Shown: positions 7,197 to 13,778 of the stretch, piece after piece
How positions within the stretch are numbered: position 1 is the stretch's first letter
Layout of the letters: every line of letters begins with the position of its first letter
DNA from: JAENVT01 sp040005915
GTDB lineage: Bacteria; Actinomycetota; Acidimicrobiia; Acidimicrobiales; Ilumatobacteraceae
Direction: 5' to 3'
Assembly: GCA_040005915.1 (NCBI GenBank)
Contig: JBDTYA010000047.1
Coordinates: forward strand, 1 to 19,565
DNA length: 19,565 nt
Position numbers and translations under genes: made by a program
Notes under the pieces: generated by a model
Database searches by the model: none
Seen by the model: only the letters and a program-made list of their open reading frames with translations
Told to the model about the DNA's origin: nothing

Positions 7197-8360
7197 TCAT
7201 CGGTCGTAGAGGCGGGCCGTTGCCAAGCGTTCGAGACAGACCTCGGCGCTCCACGGCAGCATCAGCGAACCGAGCCGCGAGTCGCGATACATCCGTTCCA
7301 ACGGGAGGTGCTTCAGCATTGCCTGCCCACCGCACACCCGGATCGCGGTCGAGGCCACCTCGGCCGCGTGCTCCATCACGGTGTACGCCGCAGACCATCC
7401 CATGATGAGATCGCCCTCGCTCGGGTCGAGGGTGGCCTCGTCGACCGCACGGTAGAGAATGGCACGGGCCTGCTGATGCCGGAGTTGCATCTGGGCCCAA
7501 CCCGCTTGCTTGATCGGATGGTCGCGCCTGGCTCCCGCCGCCTGCCCGGGCAACTCGCCGCGAAGGTACGAACGCGTCGTGTCGAGCACTCCGCCGGTCA
7601 GGCCGAGGTAGCTCGGGCACAACGACAGGAACAGCCACGGATATCGATCCGCGGCCTGGTTGTACATGCCGGGCGGAAGCCACTCGTTGGCCGCAGGGAC
7701 GAAGACGTCGTCCATCAGCAGTGTTCGCGACACAGTGCCGCGCATCCCGAGCGGGTCCCAGTCGTCGACGATCGTCACACCATCGGCAGCGGCCGGCACG
7801 CCGAGAAATCGGATCGTGTCGTCACCGGGGACCTGGCAGATGACGTTGTAGAAGTTGGCTGCTCCTGACAGTGACGCGAAGATCTTGCGACCCGTGACAC
7901 GCCAACCGTTGTCGACGGCGCAAGCGCGGGTCGCAACGCCGCTGGTCGCGCCCGGTGCCAGTCCCTCGCTGAACGGTTGGCTGTGGATGTGGCCGTGCTC
8001 GACAACGCCGCGAAACATCCGCGTTCGGGTTGCTTCGTGGGCGAATCGTTCGTCGGCCGACATCGTCAACAGGTCCGCGATCTGACCACACCACAACATG
8101 GTCGCGTTGTGCATGTTGAACGTCAGTGCCGTAGCCCCGCAGTAGCGACCGATCTCCTCGCTGACCCGCACGTAGTCGCTGTAGCTGGCACCGAGGCCGC
8201 CGTGCGCTTCCGGCACACAGAGCCCCAGCAGCCCCTCGCGTCGGAAGTCGGCGAAGTTCTCGAAGGGAAAGCTGGCCTCGCGGTCGTAGCGAACGGCCCG
8301 TTCGGCGAGGACCGGTCCCATCGTCCTGACGCGTGTCACCAGTTCGTCGCGATCGACCAT
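7197..8360 (-). CDS. Acyl-CoA dehydrogenase-fold flavoprotein lacking the usual catalytic Glu
   Basis: 387 residues with the three-part acyl-CoA dehydrogenase layout. The N-terminal helical part includes LLGLCVPEAHGGLGASYSDY (44-63). The central beta part has GWRVTGRKIFASL (152-164) and DPLGMRGTVSRTLLMDDVFVP (202-222). The C-terminal helical part has RVCGGQAMLKHLPLERMYRDSR (341-362). In true acyl-CoA dehydrogenases a catalytic Glu follows in YEGT; here that stretch is SLMLPWSAEV (365-374) with no Glu at the aligned site. It may therefore be a flavin-dependent monooxygenase or another enzyme on this fold. The ATG at 8360 was chosen because longer in-frame starts run through the divergent hydrolase gene. 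It shares a divergent promoter region with the hydrolase/NicX-like pair, and TetR follows it. Confidence 0.85.
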   Translation of the reverse strand: MVDRDELVTRVRTMGPVLAERAVRYDREASFPFENFADFRREGLLGLCVPEAHGGLGASYSDYVRVSEEIGRYCGATALTFNMHNATMLWCGQIADLLTMSADERFAHEATRTRMFRGVVEHGHIHSQPFSEGLAPGATSGVATRACAVDNGWRVTGRKIFASLSGAANFYNVICQVPGDDTIRFLGVPAAADGVTIVDDWDPLGMRGTVSRTLLMDDVFVPAANEWLPPGMYNQAADRYPWLFLSLCPSYLGLTGGVLDTTRSYLRGELPGQAAGARRDHPIKQAGWAQMQLRHQQARAILYRAVDEATLDPSEGDLIMGWSAAYTVMEHAAEVASTAIRVCGGQAMLKHLPLERMYRDSRLGSLMLPWSAEVCLERLATARLYDR

Positions 8361-8366
8361 CGCATG

Positions 8367-8395
8367 ATTGTGGGCGGCTGGAGACGCGATGTCAA
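8367..8395 (-). promoter_or_regulatory. Promoter of the flavoprotein-TetR operon (apparently leaderless)
   Basis: On the minus strand TTGACA (8395-8390) is a perfect -35. A 17-nt spacer follows, then CACAAT (8372-8367) as -10. The ATG at 8360 lies 6 nt further, exactly where transcription should start. No Shine-Dalgarno sequence is present. The -35 is one arm of the palindrome at 8390-8406. Confidence 0.6.
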
Positions 8396-8406
8396 CACCG
8401 TTGACA
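8390..8406. promoter_or_regulatory. Palindromic operator candidate for the TetR regulator
   Basis: TGTCAAC-ACC-GTTGACA is a perfect 7-3-7 inverted repeat. Its centre (8398) lies exactly midway between the two divergent start codons (ATG at 8360 on the minus strand, ATG at 8436 on the plus strand), 38 bp from each. Both arms contain the -35 hexamer TTGACA of a promoter pointing outward, so a bound dimer would block both. The TetR protein encoded in the leftward operon is the obvious candidate. Confidence 0.7.
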
Positions 8407-8429
8407 ACTTCCCCTGAGCAGGAGAGACT
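8401..8429 (+). promoter_or_regulatory. Promoter of the hydrolase/NicX-like operon
   Basis: TTGACA (8401-8406) is a perfect -35; a 17-nt spacer leads to GAGACT (8424-8429) as a weak -10, and the ATG at 8436 follows after 6 nt. The geometry mirrors the leftward promoter base for base. AGGAG at 8420-8424 could also act as a slightly distant RBS if transcription starts further upstream. Confidence 0.5.
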
Positions 8430-8435
8430 GAGCCG

Positions 8436-9245
8436 ATGAACGCTGCGGTCGATGTCGACGGGGAGCGCTTTGCCTGGCGCGAGTCCGGCGAAGGCCCGGT
8501 GCTGCTCCTGCTGCACGGTCTCGGGGGCAGCAGGCTGTCGTGGGAGCCGCAGCTGCAGTCGGCGGGCGGTCACCGTGCGGTGGCCTGGGACATGCCCGGG
8601 TACGGAGCCTCGCGTCGACTCGACAGCGAGGTGACCTTCGCCGCGCTGGCGACCTCGGTCACCGACCTCATCGACGAGCTCGGTGTCGAGGCCGTGCATC
8701 TCGCCGGCATCTCGTTCGGCGGCATGATCGCGCAGTACGTCGCCGCGCTTCACCCGGCGCGGGTCGGCAGCCTGACGCTGCTCTCGACCAGCCCGGCGTT
8801 CGGCCTCGACGGGACCAAGCCGAACGAGTGGCGAGACGCGCGGCTGGCCGCACTCGATGCCGGCCGCGAACCGGCCGACTTCGCCGACGCGGTGCTCGCC
8901 GCCATCGCCGGTCCGCACATCTCGGCCGCTGCGTTGGCCGGTCAGTGCGCCGCCTTGGCCAGGGTGCCGGGCGAGGCGTTGCGGCGATCGATCGATTGCC
9001 TCGTCACCCACGACAGCCGGGCACTGCTGCCCTCCATCATTGCGCCGACGCTGTGTGCGGTCGGTGAGCTCGACGCCGAGACGCCCGTGTCGTACGCGTT
9101 CGCCCTCGCCGATCTGATCCCACATGCGCGCCTGGCGGTCGTACCCGGGGCCGGGCACCTGCTCAACGTCGAAGCGCCTGAGGCCGTCAACGAACTGCTC
9201 GAAGAACAGATGGTTCGTGCGGGCGCGTGGGGGCACGAGCCGTGA
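8436..9245 (+). CDS. Alpha/beta-fold hydrolase
   Basis: 269 residues of the alpha/beta hydrolase fold. The oxyanion-hole strand is LLLLHGLGGS (23-32), WDMPGYGAS follows at 51-59, and the nucleophile elbow is GISFGG with Ser93. The acid is probably Asp213 (VGELDAETP) and the base His241 (VPGAGHLLNVEAPE), giving a complete Ser-Asp-His triad. The general look is that of 3-oxoadipate enol-lactonase-like and related small-molecule hydrolases. Its stop overlaps the start of the NicX-like gene (GTGA at 9242-9245). In nicotinate-type pathways the product of NicX, N-formylmaleamate, is deformylated by an alpha/beta hydrolase (NicD), so a matching role is an attractive inference. The sequence is not obviously closer to NicD than to other family members. 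Confidence 0.88.
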   Translation: MNAAVDVDGERFAWRESGEGPVLLLLHGLGGSRLSWEPQLQSAGGHRAVAWDMPGYGASRRLDSEVTFAALATSVTDLIDELGVEAVHLAGISFGGMIAQYVAALHPARVGSLTLLSTSPAFGLDGTKPNEWRDARLAALDAGREPADFADAVLAAIAGPHISAAALAGQCAALARVPGEALRRSIDCLVTHDSRALLPSIIAPTLCAVGELDAETPVSYAFALADLIPHARLAVVPGAGHLLNVEAPEAVNELLEEQMVRAGAWGHEP

Positions 9246-10288
9246 CCGAGTGGCGTTACATCGCAGCCTTCGCCGCTCACCTCGGGCGGTGTGGGCTCGT
9301 CGGGGGCGAAGTGGTGGCTGTGCTCAGCGAGTCGCAGAGCCGCCCTGTGCTGGTCGAGACCGCACGCCTTGCGGCGCAGTCGCTCGGCGGCAACGTGTTC
9401 GACGTCGTCGTGCCGACTCCGGTCTCGACGCAGTCTGTTCCGATCCGGTCGACAGGCGCCTCACAGGCGATCGCCGGCAATCCCGCCGTGATCGCCGCGC
9501 TGTCGTCGGCGCAGCTGGTGATCGACTGCACTGTCGAGGGCCTGCTTCACGCTCCCGAGCTCGGCGCGATCCTGAGCGGCGGGGCCCGCGTGCTGATGAT
9601 CTCCAATGAACATCCCGACATCTTCGAGCGTCTCCGTTGGGACGGCGACATGCCGCGCCGGGTGAGCCTGGCCCACCAGCGCCTCGATGCTGCCCGCCGC
9701 ATGCACGTCTCCAGCGAAGCCGGCACCGATCTCGCCGTCGAACTCGCCGGGGCCGTCACCGCCGGCTCGACCGGGGTGACCGATGGGCCCGGATCGATCG
9801 CCCACTGGCCGGGTGGTTTGGTGATCGCGTTCGCCGCGGCCGGCTCGGTCAACGGCAGGCTCGTGATGAGCGCCGGCGACCTCAACCTGACCTTCAATCG
9901 GATCGTCGAGACTCCGATCGAACTGAACATCGCCGATGATCACATCGTCGAGATCGGGGGAGTCGGGGTCGATGCGCAGTTGTTCCGTTCGTACCTCGCC
10001 GCGTTCGGCGACCGGGCCAGCTACGCGACAAGCCACGTCGGGTGGGGGATGAACGAGGCCGCCAGGTGGGAGGCGGTCGAGCTCTACGACCGACGCGAGA
10101 CGTGGGGCACCGAGGCCCGCGCCGAGGCCGGCAACTTCCTGTACTCGACGGGCGCCAACGAGCTCGCCGGCCGATTCACCGCCGGGCATTTCGACCTACC
10201 GATGCGGCAGTGCACGATCACGCTCGACGGTGCCGTGGTCGTCGAGCACGGCGAGTTGATCGCCGAACTGCGACGACCCCGGGCGTAA
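9242..10288 (+). CDS. NicX-like (2,5-dihydroxypyridine 5,6-dioxygenase-like / M29 aminopeptidase-related) protein
   Basis: 348 residues from the GTG at 9242, which overlaps the hydrolase stop; an in-frame GTG at 9227 would add five residues. The fold resembles the COG2309/M29 group that includes aminopeptidase T and NicX. NicX opens the ring of 2,5-dihydroxypyridine using Fe(II) and O2. The C-terminal half has SHVGWGMN with His265 and GHFDLPMRQCTITLDG with His316 and Asp318. As I recall, NicX binds iron through His265, His318 and Asp320, so spacing and motifs agree closely. The N-terminal half has SEAGTDLAVEL (157-167) and APELGAILSGGARVLMISNEHPDIFERL. It is coupled to an alpha/beta hydrolase and shares regulation with a flavoprotein, as expected for a degradation cluster. 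A peptidase or another ring substrate cannot be excluded. Confidence 0.75.
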   Translation: MTEWRYIAAFAAHLGRCGLVGGEVVAVLSESQSRPVLVETARLAAQSLGGNVFDVVVPTPVSTQSVPIRSTGASQAIAGNPAVIAALSSAQLVIDCTVEGLLHAPELGAILSGGARVLMISNEHPDIFERLRWDGDMPRRVSLAHQRLDAARRMHVSSEAGTDLAVELAGAVTAGSTGVTDGPGSIAHWPGGLVIAFAAAGSVNGRLVMSAGDLNLTFNRIVETPIELNIADDHIVEIGGVGVDAQLFRSYLAAFGDRASYATSHVGWGMNEAARWEAVELYDRRETWGTEARAEAGNFLYSTGANELAGRFTAGHFDLPMRQCTITLDGAVVVEHGELIAELRRPRA

Positions 10289-10324
10289 TGCGCCGTCGCC
10301 CGATCACGCGGGCATGATTGGGGT
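10289..10324 (+). promoter_or_regulatory. Short gap before the glycosyltransferase cluster, possible weak promoter
   Basis: GCCCG (10298-10302) pairs with CGGGC (10309-10313) around a 6-nt loop. CATGAT (10313-10318) lies 6 nt before the GTG at 10325 and might be a -10, but there is no -35. No Shine-Dalgarno sequence is visible. Whether the glycosyltransferases have their own promoter here is uncertain. Confidence 0.25.
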
Positions 10325-11389
10325 GTGCGCGTCGCCTACACACTCGAACAATGCTGGCACCGTGTGCCGGGCGGCACCGGCGTCGCGGCACTGCGCATTG
10401 CCGAGGCGATGACGGTGGAGGCCGACGTGACGCTGATCGGCGTCGCCGGTCGTCACGCCCATGTGCCCAGCGAACCGTGGTCACCGGCGATCCCGATAGC
10501 GCACCTGCCTGTCGGGGGTCCGCTGCTGTACGACCTCTGGCTGCGCCGTGACTGGCCGAAGGTCGAGCGGGCCACCGGTCCGATCGACGTCGCTCACGCG
10601 ACGACCCTGATCCCGTGTGCCACCGACGCGCCGTTGATCGTGACTGTGCACGATCTCGCGTTCCTGCACGATCCATCGCAGTTCACGAGGCGCGGCAACG
10701 GCATCTTCCGTCGCAGCCTCGATCGCATCCGGTCCCGCGCCGCACTCGTGCTGTGCAGCAGCCAGGCGACGATGGACGATTGCGTCGCTGCCGGCATCGC
10801 CGGCGATCGACTCCGCCTCGTACCGCTCGGTGTCGATGTCGCCACTGCCGACAGCGCCGAGGCCGCCCGCGTCGCCTCGGTCTACGGCCTTCCCGAGCGC
10901 TACCTGTTGTTCGTCGGCACCGTCGAGCCCCGGAAGAACCTACGGGGCCTCGTCGAAGCCGTCTCGCGCCTCGACGACCCGCTGCCGCTGATCGTGGCCG
11001 GCGCCGAGGGTTGGGGCGACATCGACATCCCGTCGGGCGGTGACATCAGGTTCGTCGGGTTCGTGCCGGCCGGAGATCTTGCCGGGCTGTACGCCGGCGC
11101 GGAGGTCTTCTGCTATCCGAGTGAACGCGAGGGCTACGGGCTGCCCGTGCTCGAGGCGATGGCGCAAGGCACACCCGTCGTGACGAGTCGCGGTACAGCG
11201 ACCGAGGAGACCGCCGGTGGGGCGGCCGTGCTGGTCGACCCGCTCGATCCCGACGACATCGCCAGGGGGATCAGCGATGCGATGCATCGTCGCGAGTCGC
11301 TGGCCATCGCCGGGACCGCCCGGGCTGATCGAGCCACGTGGCGCGAGACCGCGCGTCTCACCGCTGCCGCCTATCGGGAGTTGGGTTGA
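10325..11389 (+). CDS. Glycosyltransferase, GT4 family (GT-B fold)
   Basis: 354 residues. The N-terminal Rossmann half has the glycine-rich acceptor loop VPGGTGVAALRIAEAM (14-29) and TVHDLAFLHDPS (107-118). The C-terminal half has FVGTVEPRKNLRGLVEA (196-212), where EPRKN contains the phosphate-binding Arg-Lys of GT4, and the EX7E motif at Glu269 to Glu277 (EGYGLPVLE), followed by MAQGTPVVTS. These transferases usually move mannose, rhamnose or a similar sugar from a nucleotide donor to a growing glycan at the cytoplasmic face of the membrane. There is no membrane segment. The GTG at 10325 gives the usual MRVAYTLE start strand. The stop overlaps the next gene's ATG (TGATG), so the three transferases are coupled. 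Donor and acceptor are unknown. Confidence 0.9.
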   Translation: MRVAYTLEQCWHRVPGGTGVAALRIAEAMTVEADVTLIGVAGRHAHVPSEPWSPAIPIAHLPVGGPLLYDLWLRRDWPKVERATGPIDVAHATTLIPCATDAPLIVTVHDLAFLHDPSQFTRRGNGIFRRSLDRIRSRAALVLCSSQATMDDCVAAGIAGDRLRLVPLGVDVATADSAEAARVASVYGLPERYLLFVGTVEPRKNLRGLVEAVSRLDDPLPLIVAGAEGWGDIDIPSGGDIRFVGFVPAGDLAGLYAGAEVFCYPSEREGYGLPVLEAMAQGTPVVTSRGTATEETAGGAAVLVDPLDPDDIARGISDAMHRRESLAIAGTARADRATWRETARLTAAAYRELG

Positions 11390-12492
11390 TGGTTGCTCCG
11401 GCTATCGCCGTCAACTTGTTGTGGTGCGTTCCCGGTGATGTCGGTGGCAGCGAGGAATACCTCGTTCGCCAACTGCTCGGCCTCGCCGAGGCCGAGCCCG
11501 ACGTGCTTCCAGTGCTGTACGTGGTCGACGGGTTCTCCGCAGCCCATCCGGCGCTCACCGATCACTTCGAGACCGTGGTCGGACCGTTCGATGGAGCATC
11601 ACGAGCGCGTCGGATCGTCGGCGAGACGCGGTGGTTCCGGCAGCAGGCATCGGCAGCCGATCTCCGTCACCACGGTGGCGGGACGGCGCCACTGGGTGCA
11701 ATGCGGCCGTACGTGCTGACGATCCACGATCTGCAGTACCGCACGTTTCCCGGCTACTTCAGCCGCACCAAGCGCGCCTACCTCGCGGCGATGATCGGAC
11801 GATCCGCGCGGGGGGCGCGCATGGTCGCCGTGCCCAGCGACTACGTGCGCCGCTCGGTCATCGAGGCGTACAAGGTGTCGCCGTCGCGGGTCGCCGTGGT
11901 GCCCCACGGATTCGAGCCGGCCCTGTTGACCGACCTCACACCCGAGGAGGTGCTGCGCGACCGGTACGACCTCGGCGACGGCCCGGTGATCGTGTATCCG
12001 GCGGTCACCCATCATCACAAGAACCATCGATTCCTGATCGGCCTGCTCGACTCGACGTGGCGCGATCCCGACCTTCGCCTGGTGCTGATCGGCGGCCGTG
12101 GTACCGCCGACGAATCCGTGAGCGCCGCCGGGGACCCTCGGATCCGCCGGCCCGGACGTGTCCCCCCAGCCGACCGCAACGGGCTGTTGAAGATGGCTGA
12201 GGCGATGGTCTTCCCGAGCCAGTACGAAGGATTCGGTGCCCCGCTGATCGAGGCGATGGCACTGGGATGCCCGGTCATTGCCAGCGACGCGACGTGCATC
12301 CCAGAGGTCGTCGGGACCGCTGGTCTCATCCTGCCCCTCACGACGCCGGCGTGGGCCGACGCTCTCGATCGTGTGCAACGCGATCGGGCGGCTTTCGTCG
12401 CGGCCGGCCTGCGCCGTGCCGCCGACTTCACCGCCCGAGCGTCGGGTTCGGCCTTGGCCGCCGTCTACGCCGACGCGTTGGGGTCTTCATGA
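11389..12492 (+). CDS. Glycosyltransferase, GT4 family
   Basis: 367 residues. The start ATG shares a base with the stop of the preceding transferase. The N-terminal half has the loop VPGDVGGSEEYLVRQL (14-29) and LTIHDLQYRTFPGYFS (110-125). The C-terminal half has YPAVTHHHKNHRFLI (203-217), which stands where EPRKN usually is, and the EX7E motif at Glu280 to Glu288 (EGFGAPLIE) followed by MALGCPVIAS. This resembles WbdA/MtfB-type mannosyltransferases of O-antigen and cell-wall clusters. It is expected to work in the cytoplasm on a lipid-linked glycan. The ATGA overlap with the next gene shows tight coupling. The His cluster in the phosphate-binding loop is a mild variation; the enzyme otherwise looks intact. 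Confidence 0.9.
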   Translation: MVAPAIAVNLLWCVPGDVGGSEEYLVRQLLGLAEAEPDVLPVLYVVDGFSAAHPALTDHFETVVGPFDGASRARRIVGETRWFRQQASAADLRHHGGGTAPLGAMRPYVLTIHDLQYRTFPGYFSRTKRAYLAAMIGRSARGARMVAVPSDYVRRSVIEAYKVSPSRVAVVPHGFEPALLTDLTPEEVLRDRYDLGDGPVIVYPAVTHHHKNHRFLIGLLDSTWRDPDLRLVLIGGRGTADESVSAAGDPRIRRPGRVPPADRNGLLKMAEAMVFPSQYEGFGAPLIEAMALGCPVIASDATCIPEVVGTAGLILPLTTPAWADALDRVQRDRAAFVAAGLRRAADFTARASGSALAAVYADALGSS

Positions 12493-13739
12493 GCACGGTG
12501 GCCAACAGTGGTCGGCTGCGCATCGCGGTGCTGTGCCCGCACTTCGCCCCCGACACCGCACCGACGGGTGAGGTGATGACACGCATCGTCACCGAACTCG
12601 CCTTGCTGGGCCACGAGTTGCATGTCGTCACCGCCCTGCCGTGGTACCGGGGCCACGCAGTCGAGGCCGGATGGGACGGCAAGTGGGTCCGTCGCGAGAC
12701 GACACCTTGGGGCTCGATCACCCGCGTGAACCCCTTCGCCGGCCGCGACAAGCGCAACATCGCCCGCCGCGCCGCCGGCTTCGCCGGCTTCGGTGTGTTG
12801 GCCGGGCTGTCGTCGGTGCGCGGCGGGCGTGTCGACGCGGTCATCGCCATGTCGCCCCCGTTGACCATGGGATTGACCGGTTGGGCAACGCACCTGATCC
12901 GCCGTGGCCCACTGATCTTCAACATCCAGGACGTGTTCCCCGACGCCGCGGTGCAGACCGGCGCCATCTCCAACCGGCGCATCATCGCGGTCGCCGAGTG
13001 GCTCGAGCGGGTCAGCTATCGACGTGCTGCGGCCGTCACGGTTCTCAGCGACGACCTCCGCGACAACGTCGCCGCGAAGGTGCCGGCCTCGATGCGCGAC
13101 CACGTGCGGGTGATCCCCAACTTCGTCGACACCGATTTCATCAGGCCGCTGGACCGGATGACGGCGTTGCGCCGCGAGCTGGGCATCGGGTCCGGAACCG
13201 TGGTGTTGTATGCCGGCAACGTCGGCTTCTCGCAATCGTTGGAGATGGTCGTCGACGCGGCGCACGACACACCGGACCTGACGTTCCTGATCAACGGTGA
13301 CGGCGCAGCGCGCCCGTCGCTGCAGGAACGCGCCGCCGGGCTGGCGAACGTGCACTTCTCCGGCTACCAGCCGGCTGCTCGGCTTGCCGAGGTCCTGGCC
13401 ACCGGCGACATCCATCTCGTCCCTCTGAAGACCGGTCTCGGCCGCGTCAGCGTGCCATCGAAGACGTATTCGATCCTCGCCGCCGGCCGCCCGGTGCTGG
13501 CCGCGATCGATCCCGGCACCGAGGTCCCGCGGATCCTCGCCGAGTCCGGCGGGGGCGTCAGCGTGCCGCCCGACGACCCCGCTGCGTTCACCGACGCCTT
13601 GCACCGCATGGCCGCCGATGTCGCAGGCCGCGATGCGATGGCCGCCGCCGGGCGCCGATGGGTCGAGCACGCTGCATCGCCGCAGGCAGTCGCACAGGCG
13701 TATGCCGAACTCGTCGTGGAGCTCAACGCGGATCGATGA
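12489..13739 (+). CDS. Glycosyltransferase, WcaI-like GT4 family
   Basis: 416 residues, starting at the ATG overlapping the previous stop (ATGA, 12489-12492). It has IAVLCPHFAPDTAPTGEVM (12-30), AVIAMSPPLTMGLTGW (117-132), FNIQDVFPDAAVQTGAI (144-160) and VLYAGNVGFSQSLEMVVDAA (239-258). These are characteristic of WcaI-like transferases, which often move fucose or related sugars. The late motif is VPLKTGLGRVSVPSKTYSILAAGRPVLA (311-338), in which the EX7E pair is replaced by the SVPSK...GRPV pattern normal for this subgroup. The nearby GDP-mannose pyrophosphorylase and GDP-mannose dehydratase could supply a GDP-deoxysugar donor. The donor is inferred only from context. Confidence 0.88.
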   Translation: MSTVANSGRLRIAVLCPHFAPDTAPTGEVMTRIVTELALLGHELHVVTALPWYRGHAVEAGWDGKWVRRETTPWGSITRVNPFAGRDKRNIARRAAGFAGFGVLAGLSSVRGGRVDAVIAMSPPLTMGLTGWATHLIRRGPLIFNIQDVFPDAAVQTGAISNRRIIAVAEWLERVSYRRAAAVTVLSDDLRDNVAAKVPASMRDHVRVIPNFVDTDFIRPLDRMTALRRELGIGSGTVVLYAGNVGFSQSLEMVVDAAHDTPDLTFLINGDGAARPSLQERAAGLANVHFSGYQPAARLAEVLATGDIHLVPLKTGLGRVSVPSKTYSILAAGRPVLAAIDPGTEVPRILAESGGGVSVPPDDPAAFTDALHRMAADVAGRDAMAAAGRRWVEHAASPQAVAQAYAELVVELNADR

Positions 13740-13756
13740 CTCAGTTTTGATTCGGG

Positions 13757-13770
13757 GAGGCGATAGCCTC
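13757..13770. promoter_or_regulatory. Palindrome with embedded -10-like element before the His-motif membrane protein
   Basis: GAGGC-GATA-GCCTC is a perfect 5-4-5 inverted repeat. TAGCCT (13764-13769) inside it fits a -10 and ends 9 nt before the GTG at 13779. No usable Shine-Dalgarno is near the start, so transcription may begin almost at the start codon. The same TAGCCTCG string precedes the glycosyltransferase at 18617 on the opposite strand. No T-run follows, so it is not a terminator. Confidence 0.35.
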
Positions 13771-13778
13771 GCGTCCTC

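Noticed and set aside
8361..9236. Extension of the flavoprotein frame upstream to 9236
   Set aside because: It would run antisense through the whole hydrolase gene, whose Ser-Asp-His triad is intact, and would destroy the divergent promoter.
10298..10313. GCCCG/CGGGC hairpin after the NicX-like gene as terminator
   Set aside because: Five-base stem with no T-run; too weak to call in this base composition.
12465..13670. Minus-strand open frame of 401 codons opposite the third glycosyltransferase
   Set aside because: Low-complexity His/Asp/Gly-rich translation opposite a well-supported gene; shadow.
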